The notes under the pieces were generated by a model. The model worked only from the letters and a program-made list of their open reading frames with translations. It was not told where the DNA came from and did not search any database. The position numbers were made by a program, and so were the translations under genes. Shown piece after piece: positions 37,395-45,978 of a stretch of DNA of 64,000 nucleotides. The DNA is from Rubripirellula lacrimiformis (GTDB lineage Bacteria; Planctomycetota; Planctomycetia; Pirellulales; Pirellulaceae). The DNA lies in NCBI RefSeq assembly GCF_007741535.1, contig NZ_CP036525.1:496001-560000 (forward strand). Reading direction: 5' to 3'. Positions within the stretch are counted from its first letter, which is position 1. Every line of letters starts with the position of its first letter.

Positions 37395-39218
37395 ATGACG
37401 CACACTACTTTGCTTGGCCAATCACCGTCGTCCGAAATGCAGTCGCAGATCGTCGGGATGGGGCCCATCGTCCTTGACGGCGGCGTCGCATTTCGTGTCT
37501 GGGCACCCGGTGCGGACAAGGTGTGCGTCGTGGGCGATTTCAACGATTGGGATCCGGACAGTCATGTGATGCAGGCAGAGGACCACGGAAATTGGTTCGT
37601 CGTCGTCGACCATGCGAAGCCTGGCGATCAGTACAAGTACGTGCTGACCAACGGTGATCAGACCTTTGAACGAATTGATCCACGCGTTCGCGAAGTCACC
37701 AATAGTGTCGGCAACGGAATCGTCCATCAACCGGATTTCGACTGGCAAGATGACGCATTCGAAATGCCGGCCTGGAACGAATTGGTAATCTACGAAACCC
37801 ATATCGGGACCTTTCACCGCAATGACGGCGCCGTGGGGACGTTCGACGACTATCAACAGAAGTTCGAACACTTGAAACAGCTTGGCGTCAACGCGCTGCA
37901 GGTGATGCCGATTGCGGAGTTCGCTGGTGACTTGTCCTGGGGCTACAACCCAGCCCACCCATTTGCAATCGAGTCTGCCTATGGCGGGCCTCTCGGTTTC
38001 AAGACCTTTGTGCGTGAGGCACACAAGGCCGGGTTCGCGGTGATTCTGGACGTCGTTTACAACCACTTTGGCCCTAGCGATCTGGACCTTTGGCAGTTCG
38101 ACGGGTGGAGCGAGAACGGCAAGGGCGGGATCTATTTCTACAACGACTATCGAAGCCACACACCGTGGGGAGACACTCGCCCCGATTACGGACGCGGAGA
38201 AGTCCGCAGCTACATCCGTGACAACGCCATGATGTGGCTAGAAGACTATCGGGTGGATGGCTTGCGGTACGACATGACGCTGTACATTCGGTCGGTCGAT
38301 GCGAGCGGCCAGCAAGAGATTCCTGAAGGGTGGGGGCTGACTCAATGGGTCAACCGCGAGATCCACCAATTCAAGCCTTCCGCAATCACGATCGCCGAAG
38401 ACCTGCAAAACAACGAATATTTGACCAAGTCGGACATCGAGGGTGGGGCAGGGTTCTCCGCCCAATGGGATGCGAGTTTCGTTCACCCCATTCGCGAGGT
38501 CATCACGCAACCCGATGACGAATCACGTGACATGTTGAAGGTTCGCGATGCCTTGTACCACGGATACAACGGTGACGCATTTCAACGAATTGTGTATACC
38601 GAATCTCACGACGAGGTTGCCAACGGTAAATCACGCATCCCTAGCGAAGTGAACGAGGCGGACCCCGAAGATTGGTTTGCACAGAAACGGTCCGCATTGG
38701 GGATTGCGTTGGTGATGACCGCGCCGGGGATCCCAATGTTGTTCCAGGGGCAGGAACTGCTGCAAGATGGCTGGTTCCAAGATACCGAAGAGCTGGACTG
38801 GGACAAGAAAGACAGTGTTGGCGGTATCTGCCGGTTGACTCGAGATCTGATTCGATTGCGACTCAATCGTGATGGGAAAACCAAAGGGCTGACCGGGCAA
38901 AGGATCGATGTGCATCACCTGAACTGCTGTGACAAAATCGTCGCATTCCGGCGAAGTTACGATGGCGGACCTGGCGATGATGTGATCGTTGTCGCGAACT
39001 TTGCCAACAAGCACTTTGAACACTATCAGATCGGGTTGCCGGCTGATGGAGTTTGGAAACGTCGATTCAGTAGCGATCAACGGACCTATAGCGACGATTT
39101 TTCGGAAGCCGCTAGCGGCGATATCGAAGCAGTAACCGAAGGGTATGACGGCCAACCTTTCCGAGGGCATGTCGAGCTGCCGCCCTACACGGTGCTGATC
39201 TTTTCCCAAGACCGCTGA
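37395..39218 (+). CDS. GH13 alpha-amylase family protein, glucan branching type
   Basis: A 607-residue enzyme. The N-terminal CBM48-like domain contains FRVWAPGADKVCVVGDFNDW. The TIM-barrel has all four GH13 motifs: DVVYNHFGP, DGLRYDMT (nucleophile D293), AITIAEDL (acid/base E335) and YTESHDEVANG (H405, D406). A C-terminal beta-sandwich follows. The combination points to 1,4-alpha-glucan branching enzyme or trehalohydrolase-like enzymes that act on glycogen-type glucans; branching is the best guess. The ATG at 37395 directly follows an in-frame TTG. No other glycogen genes lie nearby. Cytoplasmic. Confidence 0.88.
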   Translation: MTHTTLLGQSPSSEMQSQIVGMGPIVLDGGVAFRVWAPGADKVCVVGDFNDWDPDSHVMQAEDHGNWFVVVDHAKPGDQYKYVLTNGDQTFERIDPRVREVTNSVGNGIVHQPDFDWQDDAFEMPAWNELVIYETHIGTFHRNDGAVGTFDDYQQKFEHLKQLGVNALQVMPIAEFAGDLSWGYNPAHPFAIESAYGGPLGFKTFVREAHKAGFAVILDVVYNHFGPSDLDLWQFDGWSENGKGGIYFYNDYRSHTPWGDTRPDYGRGEVRSYIRDNAMMWLEDYRVDGLRYDMTLYIRSVDASGQQEIPEGWGLTQWVNREIHQFKPSAITIAEDLQNNEYLTKSDIEGGAGFSAQWDASFVHPIREVITQPDDESRDMLKVRDALYHGYNGDAFQRIVYTESHDEVANGKSRIPSEVNEADPEDWFAQKRSALGIALVMTAPGIPMLFQGQELLQDGWFQDTEELDWDKKDSVGGICRLTRDLIRLRLNRDGKTKGLTGQRIDVHHLNCCDKIVAFRRSYDGGPGDDVIVVANFANKHFEHYQIGLPADGVWKRRFSSDQRTYSDDFSEAASGDIEAVTEGYDGQPFRGHVELPPYTVLIFSQDR

Positions 39219-39283
39219 CCATCGCGGGTGGCTGCCAGGCCGATCGAAAAATCAGACCTATGACCTTCAACCTGCACTGAATC

Positions 39284-40063
39284 ATGACGACAACACTGAT
39301 TACTGGAGCTTCCTCTGGCATCGGAAAAGAACTTGCGAAGCTCTTCGCACGCGACGGCGACGATCTGGTACTGGTGGCTCGCAGCAAGGGGAAGTTAGAC
39401 GAACTAGCGGATCAGCTGAGCTCGGCCTATCAAATTTCCGCAACTGCCATTGAATCCGACTTGTCCAAGCACGATGCGGTGGACCGGCTGTGCGGGCAGT
39501 TGGCTGAGCGATCGCTGTCAGTGGACACGTTGGTCAACAATGCCGGTTTCGGTCAGCTTGGCGCTTTCGCTGAACTGGATGCCGATCGGCAAACCAACAT
39601 GGTGATGGTCAATGTCACCGCACTGACGCGGCTGACCAGACAACTGTTGCCGCCCATGATCCACCGTGGACGTGGCGGCATTTTGAATGTCGGGTCGATT
39701 GCGGGCTACCAAGCGGGGCCCCACATGGCGGTCTACTACGCCACCAAAGCCTACGTTTTGTCGTTCACTGAGGCGCTGCGAGAAGAACTGAGCGAAAGCG
39801 GGCTGCATGTCACCCTGCTAGCGCCGGGCCCGACCAAAACAGGATTTGGGGACGACTCGGAAATGGGCAAACTAGAAATGTTCGCCTCGCAAGCGATGTC
39901 GGCCGAAGACGTCGCAAAGGCCGGGTTCGACGGTTACCGGAAAAACGAAGACATCGTGGTGCCGGGCTGGAGAAACCGGTTGATGGCAACTTCGACCAGC
40001 TTTGTCCCCCGATTCCTGACACGCAAAATTGTCGGCAAGCTTCAAAAGCCTGGCTCGCCGTAG
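39284..40063 (+). CDS. SDR-family NAD(P)-dependent oxidoreductase
   Basis: A 259-residue classical short-chain dehydrogenase. The cofactor motif is TGASSGIGKEL, NNAGFG is present, the catalytic serine is in VGSIAG and the Y-x3-K motif is YYATKAY. The sequence resembles the DltE/YqjQ-type group with unknown substrates. It lies 65 bases after the GH13 gene and 57 bases before mscL in the same direction, but the partners are functionally unrelated, so substrate prediction is not possible. Confidence 0.9.
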   Translation: MTTTLITGASSGIGKELAKLFARDGDDLVLVARSKGKLDELADQLSSAYQISATAIESDLSKHDAVDRLCGQLAERSLSVDTLVNNAGFGQLGAFAELDADRQTNMVMVNVTALTRLTRQLLPPMIHRGRGGILNVGSIAGYQAGPHMAVYYATKAYVLSFTEALREELSESGLHVTLLAPGPTKTGFGDDSEMGKLEMFASQAMSAEDVAKAGFDGYRKNEDIVVPGWRNRLMATSTSFVPRFLTRKIVGKLQKPGSP

Positions 40064-40120
40064 CGTTGTGTCAGTCGATCACGTCATTCCTGTCCACCGT
40101 CGCATTCACCTCTTATCGCT

Positions 40121-40621
40121 ATGCCATTCCTATCGGACTTCAAAAAATTTGCTCTTCGCGGCAACATGCTTGATCTAGCGATCGGGTTCACGGTCGGTGC
40201 GGCGTTCACCACTGTTGTGAAGTCCTTAGTTAGCGACATCATCATGCCGCCGATTGGTTTGGTGACCGGCAATGCCGATTTCTCGGACCTGTTCTGGGTC
40301 TTGGATGTTCCGGGTGATGGGGCGGTTCCCGCCGGCGGTTTCCAAACTCTGAAGGACGCTCAGGATGCAGGTGCCGTCACCGTTAACTATGGACAGTTCT
40401 TCAACGCGTGTATCACGCTGACGATCATCGCGTTGGCGATGTTCATCGTGATCCGGGTTATCAATCGTGTTGACGAAGAACTGGACGAACGGTTCGGCGA
40501 TCCCCCACCTCGTGACGAACCGACCGAGAAGAAGTGTCCCTTTTGCCGTTCGACCATCGCTTACCGAGCGGTTCGTTGTCCGCAGTGCACTTCGGAATTG
40601 TCCCCGTCGGGCACTGAGTGA
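40121..40621 (+). CDS. mscL: large-conductance mechanosensitive channel MscL with zinc ribbon
   Basis: A 166-residue channel. The N-terminal helix and TM1 read [27 protein letters not shown], followed by the family segment [12 protein letters not shown]2 lies around [18 protein letters not shown]. After it comes an acidic linker and a C-terminal CPFC-x10-CPQC zinc ribbon (about 140-156), instead of a simple basic tail. It opens under membrane tension to release solutes on osmotic downshock. The ribbon might bind zinc or another protein. Inner membrane. Confidence 0.94.
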   Translation: MPFLSDFKKFALRGNMLDLAIGFTVGAAFTTVVKSLVSDIIMPPIGLVTGNADFSDLFWVLDVPGDGAVPAGGFQTLKDAQDAGAVTVNYGQFFNACITLTIIALAMFIVIRVINRVDEELDERFGDPPPRDEPTEKKCPFCRSTIAYRAVRCPQCTSELSPSGTE

Positions 40622-40673
40622 ACGGGGATGAGTGATCGCAACGAATTCAGTATTTGTGGAGAGAATCGAGCCC

Positions 40674-41219
40674 ATGTTTGAAAAATGGATTTCAGCTTCA
40701 ACCGGCCAGTTGTTCATGGTGCTGGTATCGTCCGTGGTCGTCTACGCTGCGATCCTGCTGTACACGCGGTTGGCTGGGCTAAGAAGCTTTTCGAAGATGT
40801 CCGCAGCCGATTTTGCGATGACCATTGCAGTCGGTTCGTTGTTCGGCGCGACGGTTTCGGCACCTAGCCCCACACTGTTCGTCGGGCTCTTTTCGTTGTT
40901 GTGCTTGTTTGCCGCACAGTGGGCGCTGGCGTCGTTGCGAAGGAAATCGGATCGGTTCAGCAAGCTTGTCGATAACCAACCGTTGCTGTTGATGGTGGAC
41001 GGCGAAATCATCCAACAGAACTTGGAACAAGCCAACATGACCGAAAGCGATTTGTTCGGAAAGCTTCGTGAAGCAAACGCGTTGAATTTCGATCAGGTCA
41101 AAGCCGTGGTGTTCGAGACGACGGGGGATGTTTCTGTCCTTCATAACGCCGATGACAATATCAAATTGGAGCCAAGATTCTTCGAGGGCGTGATCGGGGC
41201 CGATCGATTGTTCCCCTAG
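40674..41219 (+). CDS. DUF421-family membrane protein
   Basis: A 181-residue protein with three hydrophobic helices in the first 90 residues, followed by a soluble domain. The motifs RLAGLRSFSKMSAADFAMTIAVGSLFGATV and LLLMVDGEIIQQNLEQANMTESDL are typical of DUF421 (YetF/YcaP). The ATG at 40674, with GGAGAG about 10 bases upstream, is preferred to the earlier GTG. It lies 52 bases after mscL. The family is linked to envelope stress and spore-germinant-like complexes, without a defined biochemical role. Confidence 0.9.
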   Translation: MFEKWISASTGQLFMVLVSSVVVYAAILLYTRLAGLRSFSKMSAADFAMTIAVGSLFGATVSAPSPTLFVGLFSLLCLFAAQWALASLRRKSDRFSKLVDNQPLLLMVDGEIIQQNLEQANMTESDLFGKLREANALNFDQVKAVVFETTGDVSVLHNADDNIKLEPRFFEGVIGADRLFP

Positions 41220-41344
41220 CTCGCGGACGATCCATGCCGCTGATCCATTTCGACGACCCATCTCGCCGATGCGTGGGCGAATGAAGGCAACCGACACACT
41301 CCGGCGATTTATCCATCCATGCGACCAGAAACCGTATCGCGACC

Positions 41345-42259
41345 ATGATCAAGTTTGTGAAACAGACTCTATCGGAGTTCTCCAATAACAACTGCACCAC
41401 ATTGGCTGCTGCGCTCGCCTACTACACCGCGTTCGCGCTGCCGCCGCTGTTGTACCTGTTGCTGACAATTTTGACCTTCGGTATGTCGGTGATGTACGAC
41501 AGCGATCAGGCCGAACAAGAGGCTCGGAATTTGCTAACCAGTCAAACCGCCCAGATGATGGGGAATCAGGCGATTTCGCAGCAGGTCTCGACGATCATCG
41601 AGAACAATGACCAGTCGAGCGGGAAGTGGTGGAAGACATTGCTCAGTTTTGCTGGCATCGTCATCGGTGCGACGGGAGTCGTCGCGGCATTGCAAGCCGC
41701 GCTGAATCAAGTTTGGGAAGTGCAACCGGATCCCGAACGGGCGGGGTGGAAGAACATGATTTTCAAACGACTGTTCTCGTTCGCGATGATATTGGGCCTG
41801 GGATTCCTGCTGCTGGTGTCGTTGGTGATTTCTTCGGTATTGGCCGGACTCGGCGGGCGCGTGGGGGCGATGATTGGTGCACCGGGGGTGGTGGCAGAGA
41901 TCATCAATTTTGCGATCCAAGCCATCGTAGTCTTGGTTCTGTTCGCTGCGATCTTTAAATTCATGCCGGACGCCAGGGTGCAGTGGCGAGACGTTGTGGT
42001 TGGCGCATCGATCACAACGATTTTGTTTTTGGTCGGTCGCTTTGGGATGCAAGTGTACTTTTCGTACAGCGAACCAGGAGCCCAATTGGGGAGTGCCGCA
42101 GCATCGCTGGCGGTGTTGTTGGTGTGGGTTTACTACACCGCGATGATCGTCCTGTTAGGCGCCGAAGCGACCCAGGTCTACGCGGTACGATACGGTGACG
42201 GCATCCAGCCAGAGGACCACGCAGTAAGGGTCGTGCGACACATCCAACGACCATCGTAG
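41345..42259 (+). CDS. YihY/BrkB family membrane protein
   Basis: A 304-residue inner-membrane protein with six likely helices. Typical features are NNCTTLAAALAYYTAFALPPLL near the start and VGASITTILFLVGRFGMQVYF and VLLVWVYYTAMIVLLGAEATQVY near the end. These are hallmarks of the YihY/virulence factor BrkB family. Function not settled; efflux or envelope roles have been proposed. A dispersed hairpin repeat follows about 30 bases after the stop and may end the transcript. Confidence 0.9.
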   Translation: MIKFVKQTLSEFSNNNCTTLAAALAYYTAFALPPLLYLLLTILTFGMSVMYDSDQAEQEARNLLTSQTAQMMGNQAISQQVSTIIENNDQSSGKWWKTLLSFAGIVIGATGVVAALQAALNQVWEVQPDPERAGWKNMIFKRLFSFAMILGLGFLLLVSLVISSVLAGLGGRVGAMIGAPGVVAEIINFAIQAIVVLVLFAAIFKFMPDARVQWRDVVVGASITTILFLVGRFGMQVYFSYSEPGAQLGSAAASLAVLLVWVYYTAMIVLLGAEATQVYAVRYGDGIQPEDHAVRVVRHIQRPS

Positions 42260-42288
42260 CGGACTTCGCCAGAAATCCCCTCACCGCA

Positions 42289-42345
42289 CCCCCTCTCCCC
42301 CAATCCCATCCAAGTGGCACTTGGATGGAACCGGGGGAGAGGGGG
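42289..42345. repeat. dispersed REP-like hairpin, inverted relative to the IS-region array
   Basis: The hairpin pairs CCCCCTCTCCCCC with GGGGGAGAGGGGG and has inner arms ATCCAAGT/ACTTGGAT. It reads as the reverse complement of the long hairpin of the 160-base array at 3039-6930, with a few changes in the loop and next to the inner arm. It lies just after the BrkB stop and could act as a transcription stop or mRNA end. Confidence 0.8.
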
Positions 42346-42392
42346 ATGAAAGAGGTATGAGGCCCGTCGTGGACATGGCCTGAAATCCCGTC

Positions 42393-42509
42393 GCTCACGG
42401 TAAAGCTAGTCTCGTCGATCTTCTCAACAATTCCCGTTAGGGTTCCGACGATCGGTGGCTTCTTCTTCTTCTTCTTCTTCTTCTTCTTCGGCGTTGTTTC
42501 TTCTCGTCG
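42393..42509 (-). pseudogene. possible gene remnant with poly-lysine run
   Basis: On the minus strand a frame opens directly after a TGA (42510-42512). It encodes RREETTP, ten lysines, then PPIVGTLTGIVEKIDET and SFTVSDG. There is no start codon or SD, and the frame then runs into antisense of the BrkB gene. The lysines come from the ten-fold TTC repeat at 42460-42489. The segment after the lysines looks protein-like and resembles 15 of 19 residues (KPxIVGTxTGIxEKIDET) of the radical SAM protein encoded at 35233-36486. It could be a decayed gene fragment, a chance match or a duplicated scrap. Confidence 0.25.
42460..42489. repeat. TTC trinucleotide microsatellite, ten copies
   Basis: Ten perfect TTC units in a row (GAA on the other strand), in the gap between the BrkB and DUF3592 genes. 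Similar TTC/GTT codon runs occur in the IS transposase genes, where slippage has evidently occurred. The rest of the 42260-42725 gap holds only the hairpin at 42289-42345 and the possible remnant. Confidence 0.9.
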
Positions 42510-42725
42510 TCAAACGGGTACACCAACCTTCGGCATGTGTGCTATGAAGACGCGACAAGATCCAAGTTTCCCCTTCCGCGATGTGAAGATGGTTGACGCG
42601 GGATTTTGGTGTCCAGACATCGTTACCCACTAACGCTTCTGTTGTCGGACTACCATCGCAATCCCGATCAGCATCGAATCACTCCGTTTCAATATTCAAA
42701 CCGATCAAGCGCAGGAGGCATCGGC

Positions 42726-43295
42726 ATGAACGATCCACGTCACGCCAAGCGAGACCAAGCCAACGGCCCTTCGTCGGTTGCAAGTCTGTTTGCACGACAA
42801 GGCGGGTACGCGGCGATCATTGTCCTGTTGATGGTTGCTGCTTCTGTCGTGGGAAGCTTTGTCTATGGGAAGATCGCGTCTCGACTTAATCGCGAGGGAG
42901 TGATCACCGACGCAACCGTCTTGAGTTTTGAGGAGTACACAGAGACTTGGCGCTCGCCCAACGACAATACTGACATCAACACCCTGCACACGATTGTGAC
43001 GTACCAGTTCGAAACACCGGATGGGAACTCGTACACCGACAGCTTTGAGACACTGGATTTGGCCGAACCACCGCAGATTGGTTCGCTGTTTCCCATTCGA
43101 TATGCAAAGTCTGACCCGATGGTCAACGAAGCCAGGGAAGGGCATTACCAACGAAATACGGATGCCATGCTTGGGATCGCAGTCGCGTTCATGGGAGTCA
43201 CATTGTTGTACGTAGCGATCTGTTGGTGGAACGCTCGTAAAACCTGGCACGGTCCGGAGCAGCAGAAATTGCGACAGGAAGCGGGTATTGAATGA
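42726..43295 (+). CDS. DUF3592-type membrane protein
   Basis: A 189-residue protein with two membrane helices (about 30-50 and near 155-175) and an intervening beta-rich domain. HTIVTYQFETPDGNSYTDSF and GSLFPIRYAKSDPMVNEARE are the typical DUF3592 pattern. The strong SD AGGAGG (42713-42718, spacing 7) sets the ATG at 42726, although the frame is open further upstream. The last 4 bases overlap the next gene (ATGA). Function unknown. Confidence 0.85.
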   Translation: MNDPRHAKRDQANGPSSVASLFARQGGYAAIIVLLMVAASVVGSFVYGKIASRLNREGVITDATVLSFEEYTETWRSPNDNTDINTLHTIVTYQFETPDGNSYTDSFETLDLAEPPQIGSLFPIRYAKSDPMVNEAREGHYQRNTDAMLGIAVAFMGVTLLYVAICWWNARKTWHGPEQQKLRQEAGIE

Positions 43296-44329
43296 GTCAC
43301 TTATTTCAAGCGGTTTTGGCATTGGTTGGCGGAATGGGGCTGTCCCAGTTGTTGGTTGCATGGGCACCAGCCATCGATCGGGGCGAAGCCGTGCAAATGC
43401 CGGTTTATGCCCAATTCCTACTAGCGACGCTGTCGATTTGGATCATTTTTCACAGCGTCTATTGGCCACTGTTTGATCGGTACAGCCTCTTCGGTGTGCT
43501 GCGCCAGCGATTGGCACCACAGATGTCGCGACGGTTTGGGGATAGCAACATGCCGGCATGGATCTTTCCGCCGGTTCGAATCATTCAGGCGCGAGTGATG
43601 CTGGCCGTTCTGGGGACGCTGGTCTTCTTGTTGCAAACTTTCGATCCATTTGACATTGAAATTGCGGCAATGATGATTGCCGTTTTCTCGGTCGTTGGGT
43701 TGTGGATGGCCTATCAGTTGTGGCGTGGTTTGCGAGAAGTAGCAGAACAGGTTGCGGCAGAGGAAGGCGATTGCTTGGCGTGGTGGCAGATGGATGAAGA
43801 ACTCAGCCAACGCTGCCGATCATTTTTCCATCACGAGATTGCTGTCCGACTTGGCAAATTCATCGCCGCGCCCGTTCTGATCATAAGTCTGATCGGGTGG
43901 CTCGCGTCATTGTATCACTGGTACGAAGGCGTCCTCGCTTGGCATCAGTTTGGAATGCGACTGATGATCACCGCGATGGGCGTTGGCGGCATTGGTTTCA
44001 TGGTTTGGGCGGTGTGGTCTTTCCCCAATCTGTGGGTGCTGCAACAGCGTTTCCTGGGGGCGTTGTTTTTGAAAGACCGTTTTTGTGTTGCCGGCTATTC
44101 AGTGCCGATGAGTTTCTTGCATTCTCGTCGTTTCGTAAGGACAGAAACCAAGGACGGGCAAACCGATTTGTGGATCACCATCGTTTCAGTGTCCACGAGG
44201 CAGTTTCGGCATCACAACAATCATCCGTTTTTTTCCCCCGAGATGATTTCACGACGCAATTACTTGATTCCGGTTCCGCCCGCCCAACAGGCCTATATCC
44301 AAAAAATAAAGTCCGCTTACCAGTTGTAA
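43292..44329 (+). CDS. unknown multi-pass membrane protein
   Basis: A 345-residue protein with about six hydrophobic helices (near residues 5-25, 42-58, 97-113, 122-140, 191-210 and 223-245). The C-terminal 100 residues are soluble and basic (LHSRRFVRTETKDGQTDLWITIVS). No family was recognised. It is coupled by a 4-base overlap to the DUF3592 gene, so the two likely form a membrane complex. The last codons lie inside the hairpin of a leftward terminator. Confidence 0.75.
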   Translation: MSHLFQAVLALVGGMGLSQLLVAWAPAIDRGEAVQMPVYAQFLLATLSIWIIFHSVYWPLFDRYSLFGVLRQRLAPQMSRRFGDSNMPAWIFPPVRIIQARVMLAVLGTLVFLLQTFDPFDIEIAAMMIAVFSVVGLWMAYQLWRGLREVAEQVAAEEGDCLAWWQMDEELSQRCRSFFHHEIAVRLGKFIAAPVLIISLIGWLASLYHWYEGVLAWHQFGMRLMITAMGVGGIGFMVWAVWSFPNLWVLQQRFLGALFLKDRFCVAGYSVPMSFLHSRRFVRTETKDGQTDLWITIVSVSTRQFRHHNNHPFFSPEMISRRNYLIPVPPAQQAYIQKIKSAYQL

Positions 44330-44337
44330 ACGGACTT
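44301..44337 (-). terminator. intrinsic terminator for the leftward LemA operon
   Basis: On the minus strand a hairpin with a 7-pair outer stem (AAGTCCG/CGGACTT) and a 4-pair inner stem (GTAA/TTAC) around a 5-base loop is followed by TATTTTTT. It lies about 230 bases after the lemA stop and overlaps the last codons and stop (44327-44329) of the converging membrane-protein gene. It would stop leftward transcription only, because the T-run is on that strand. A weaker GGAGAA/TTCTCC hairpin is at 44510-44526. Confidence 0.65.
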
Positions 44338-44564
44338 CGAATGTCCGAGGGAGAGGGGGCTAGGAAGGCACCAGCCTCGTTGTGGGATTCGCCGGAATTC
44401 CCTTCGGATTGAGGGAAGGAACCGATGCTATTGCACGGCGGCTTGTCAGCGTATCCGGGCAAGCGAACTAGTCGGTCGCCTGTTACTGCGACCAGCCCGC
44501 CGCCTCTTGGAGAAAGACGTTCTCCTGACAAAATCTAAAGCCGACTTCAGACTTTGGCCCAGGT

Positions 44565-45137
44565 CTAATCGGCGAAGGTGACGTTGGGCGCTTCTTTGGC
44601 GTCTTCGTTGGACACGTTAAAATACTCGGCTCGTTCCACTCCCGCCAGGGAGGCCCAGATCCGTCCTGGGAGCGCCCGGATGTAACCGTTCAGATCGCGT
44701 GCGGTCTCGTTGTACCGTCCTCGTTCGACAGAGATTCGGTTTTCGGTTCCCTCAAGTTGGTCCTGCAGTTTCAGGAACGACTCGTTGCTCTTCAATTCGG
44801 GGTAATCTTCCCGAACGGCAATCAGTCGTCCTAGGGCGCTCTCTAGCAGCGAGGCTGCGGCGGCTTTCTGGTTGACATTGCCGGCTTTGTTGAACTGGTT
44901 ACGCGCCTCGGCAACTCCGATGAAGACGTCTTTCTCTTGAGCCGCAATTCCTTTCACCGTTTCCACGAGGTTGGGGATCAGGTCGTAACGCCGTTGCAGC
45001 TGGTTTTCCACCTGTGCCCATGCGGCTTCGACATTTTCGTCCATCGTGACGACACGGTTGTATCCCTGCAATCCGCATCCGCCGATCAGCAGCGTCAGGA
45101 ATCCGAGGATGGCAACGATTGGGAGATAACGATTCAT
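44565..45137 (-). CDS. lemA: LemA family protein
   Basis: A 190-residue protein starting at the ATG 45137. The N-terminal helix ends in IGGC, a possible lipoprotein box (C21). It continues with GYNRVVTMDENVEAAWAQVENQLQRRYDLIPNLVETVKG, a textbook LemA signature, and a long coiled four-helix body. The longer frame to 45296 runs through antisense of the glycine-rich tail of the TPM gene and is rejected. LemA proteins are membrane-attached and of unknown biochemical function, often next to TPM-domain proteins, as here. Confidence 0.92.
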   Translation of the reverse strand: MNRYLPIVAILGFLTLLIGGCGLQGYNRVVTMDENVEAAWAQVENQLQRRYDLIPNLVETVKGIAAQEKDVFIGVAEARNQFNKAGNVNQKAAAASLLESALGRLIAVREDYPELKSNESFLKLQDQLEGTENRISVERGRYNETARDLNGYIRALPGRIWASLAGVERAEYFNVSNEDAKEAPNVTFAD

Positions 45138-45192
45138 GGTGTGTCCTAGGTAAGAAGATTTCGTATGTTGATCTGTGTCTTGGCAATCTTGG

Positions 45193-45978
45193 TTACCAAC
45201 TCGCTCCGCCACCGCCGCCGCCAAAACCGCCTCCGCCGCCAAAGCTTCCACCGCCGCCGAAGCCACCACCGCCACCAAACGAACGGCCTCCGCCACCCCA
45301 GGTGGATGTTGGCGCGATCCACCATCCTCCGCGACTGCCTGGGCCTGATCCTGGTGGCCGACGGCGGGTGGCCATCACGATAAAAAATATTACCGCCAAC
45401 ATGATCAAACTCCAAAAGCGGTTCCCCTTTTCACCGCCCTGTTTCGCAAAGTGGCGTGGAGCCGGAACCCCAACAAGCTGGACTCCCTTTGCCTTGGCGA
45501 TTCGGTTGGCAGCCCGCAGCGATAGCTCGGTCAGGCCGCCTGAATAATCGCCCGATCGAAAGTATCGCGTCGCAACATCGCGTGATTGTGTGCCGCACCA
45601 ACTATCGGGCAAGATCGGCTCGATCCCATAGCCCGTCTGGATCCGTACCTTTCGGTCTTGGACGGCCAGCACAATCAGCACGCCGTCGTCTTCCTTTCGG
45701 CCTCCCAATGCCCAGGTTTCAGCCGTACGTTGGGCAAAGGCGAAAATGTCCTCGTCGCCAGTGGTCAAGACGGTCAAGGCCTTCAGTTGTGCCCCGGTCT
45801 TCTGTTCCAGTTCGGCAAGCCATCGTTCAAGCTCGGCTTCCTGTTCATCGCTAACGACATCGGCAAGGTCGCGGACGAAAGTTCCATCATCGCGAACATC
45901 AACCTCGGCCGCCAAGGTTGGCGACAAGGCAAACAAGCATGCAAAGATGATGGCAAGCGACGCTGTGCAAATCTTCAT
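45193..45978 (-). CDS. TPM-domain protein (YgcG-like)
   Basis: A 261-residue protein. It has a signal peptide (cleavage near LAAEVD), a TPM phosphatase-like domain (about 30-150; VRDLADVVSDEQEAELERWL and GGRKEDDGVLIVLAVQDRKVRIQTGYGIE), one membrane helix (about 193-208) and a long Gly/Ser/Phe-rich tail (GGGGFGGGGSFGGGGGF). The tail is low complexity and likely extracytoplasmic. It lies 55 bases before lemA and overlaps the upstream gene by 4 bases. A chaperone or repair role, as for the plant TLP18.3 relatives, is possible. Confidence 0.9.
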   Translation of the reverse strand: MKICTASLAIIFACLFALSPTLAAEVDVRDDGTFVRDLADVVSDEQEAELERWLAELEQKTGAQLKALTVLTTGDEDIFAFAQRTAETWALGGRKEDDGVLIVLAVQDRKVRIQTGYGIEPILPDSWCGTQSRDVATRYFRSGDYSGGLTELSLRAANRIAKAKGVQLVGVPAPRHFAKQGGEKGNRFWSLIMLAVIFFIVMATRRRPPGSGPGSRGGWWIAPTSTWGGGGRSFGGGGGFGGGGSFGGGGGFGGGGGGASW

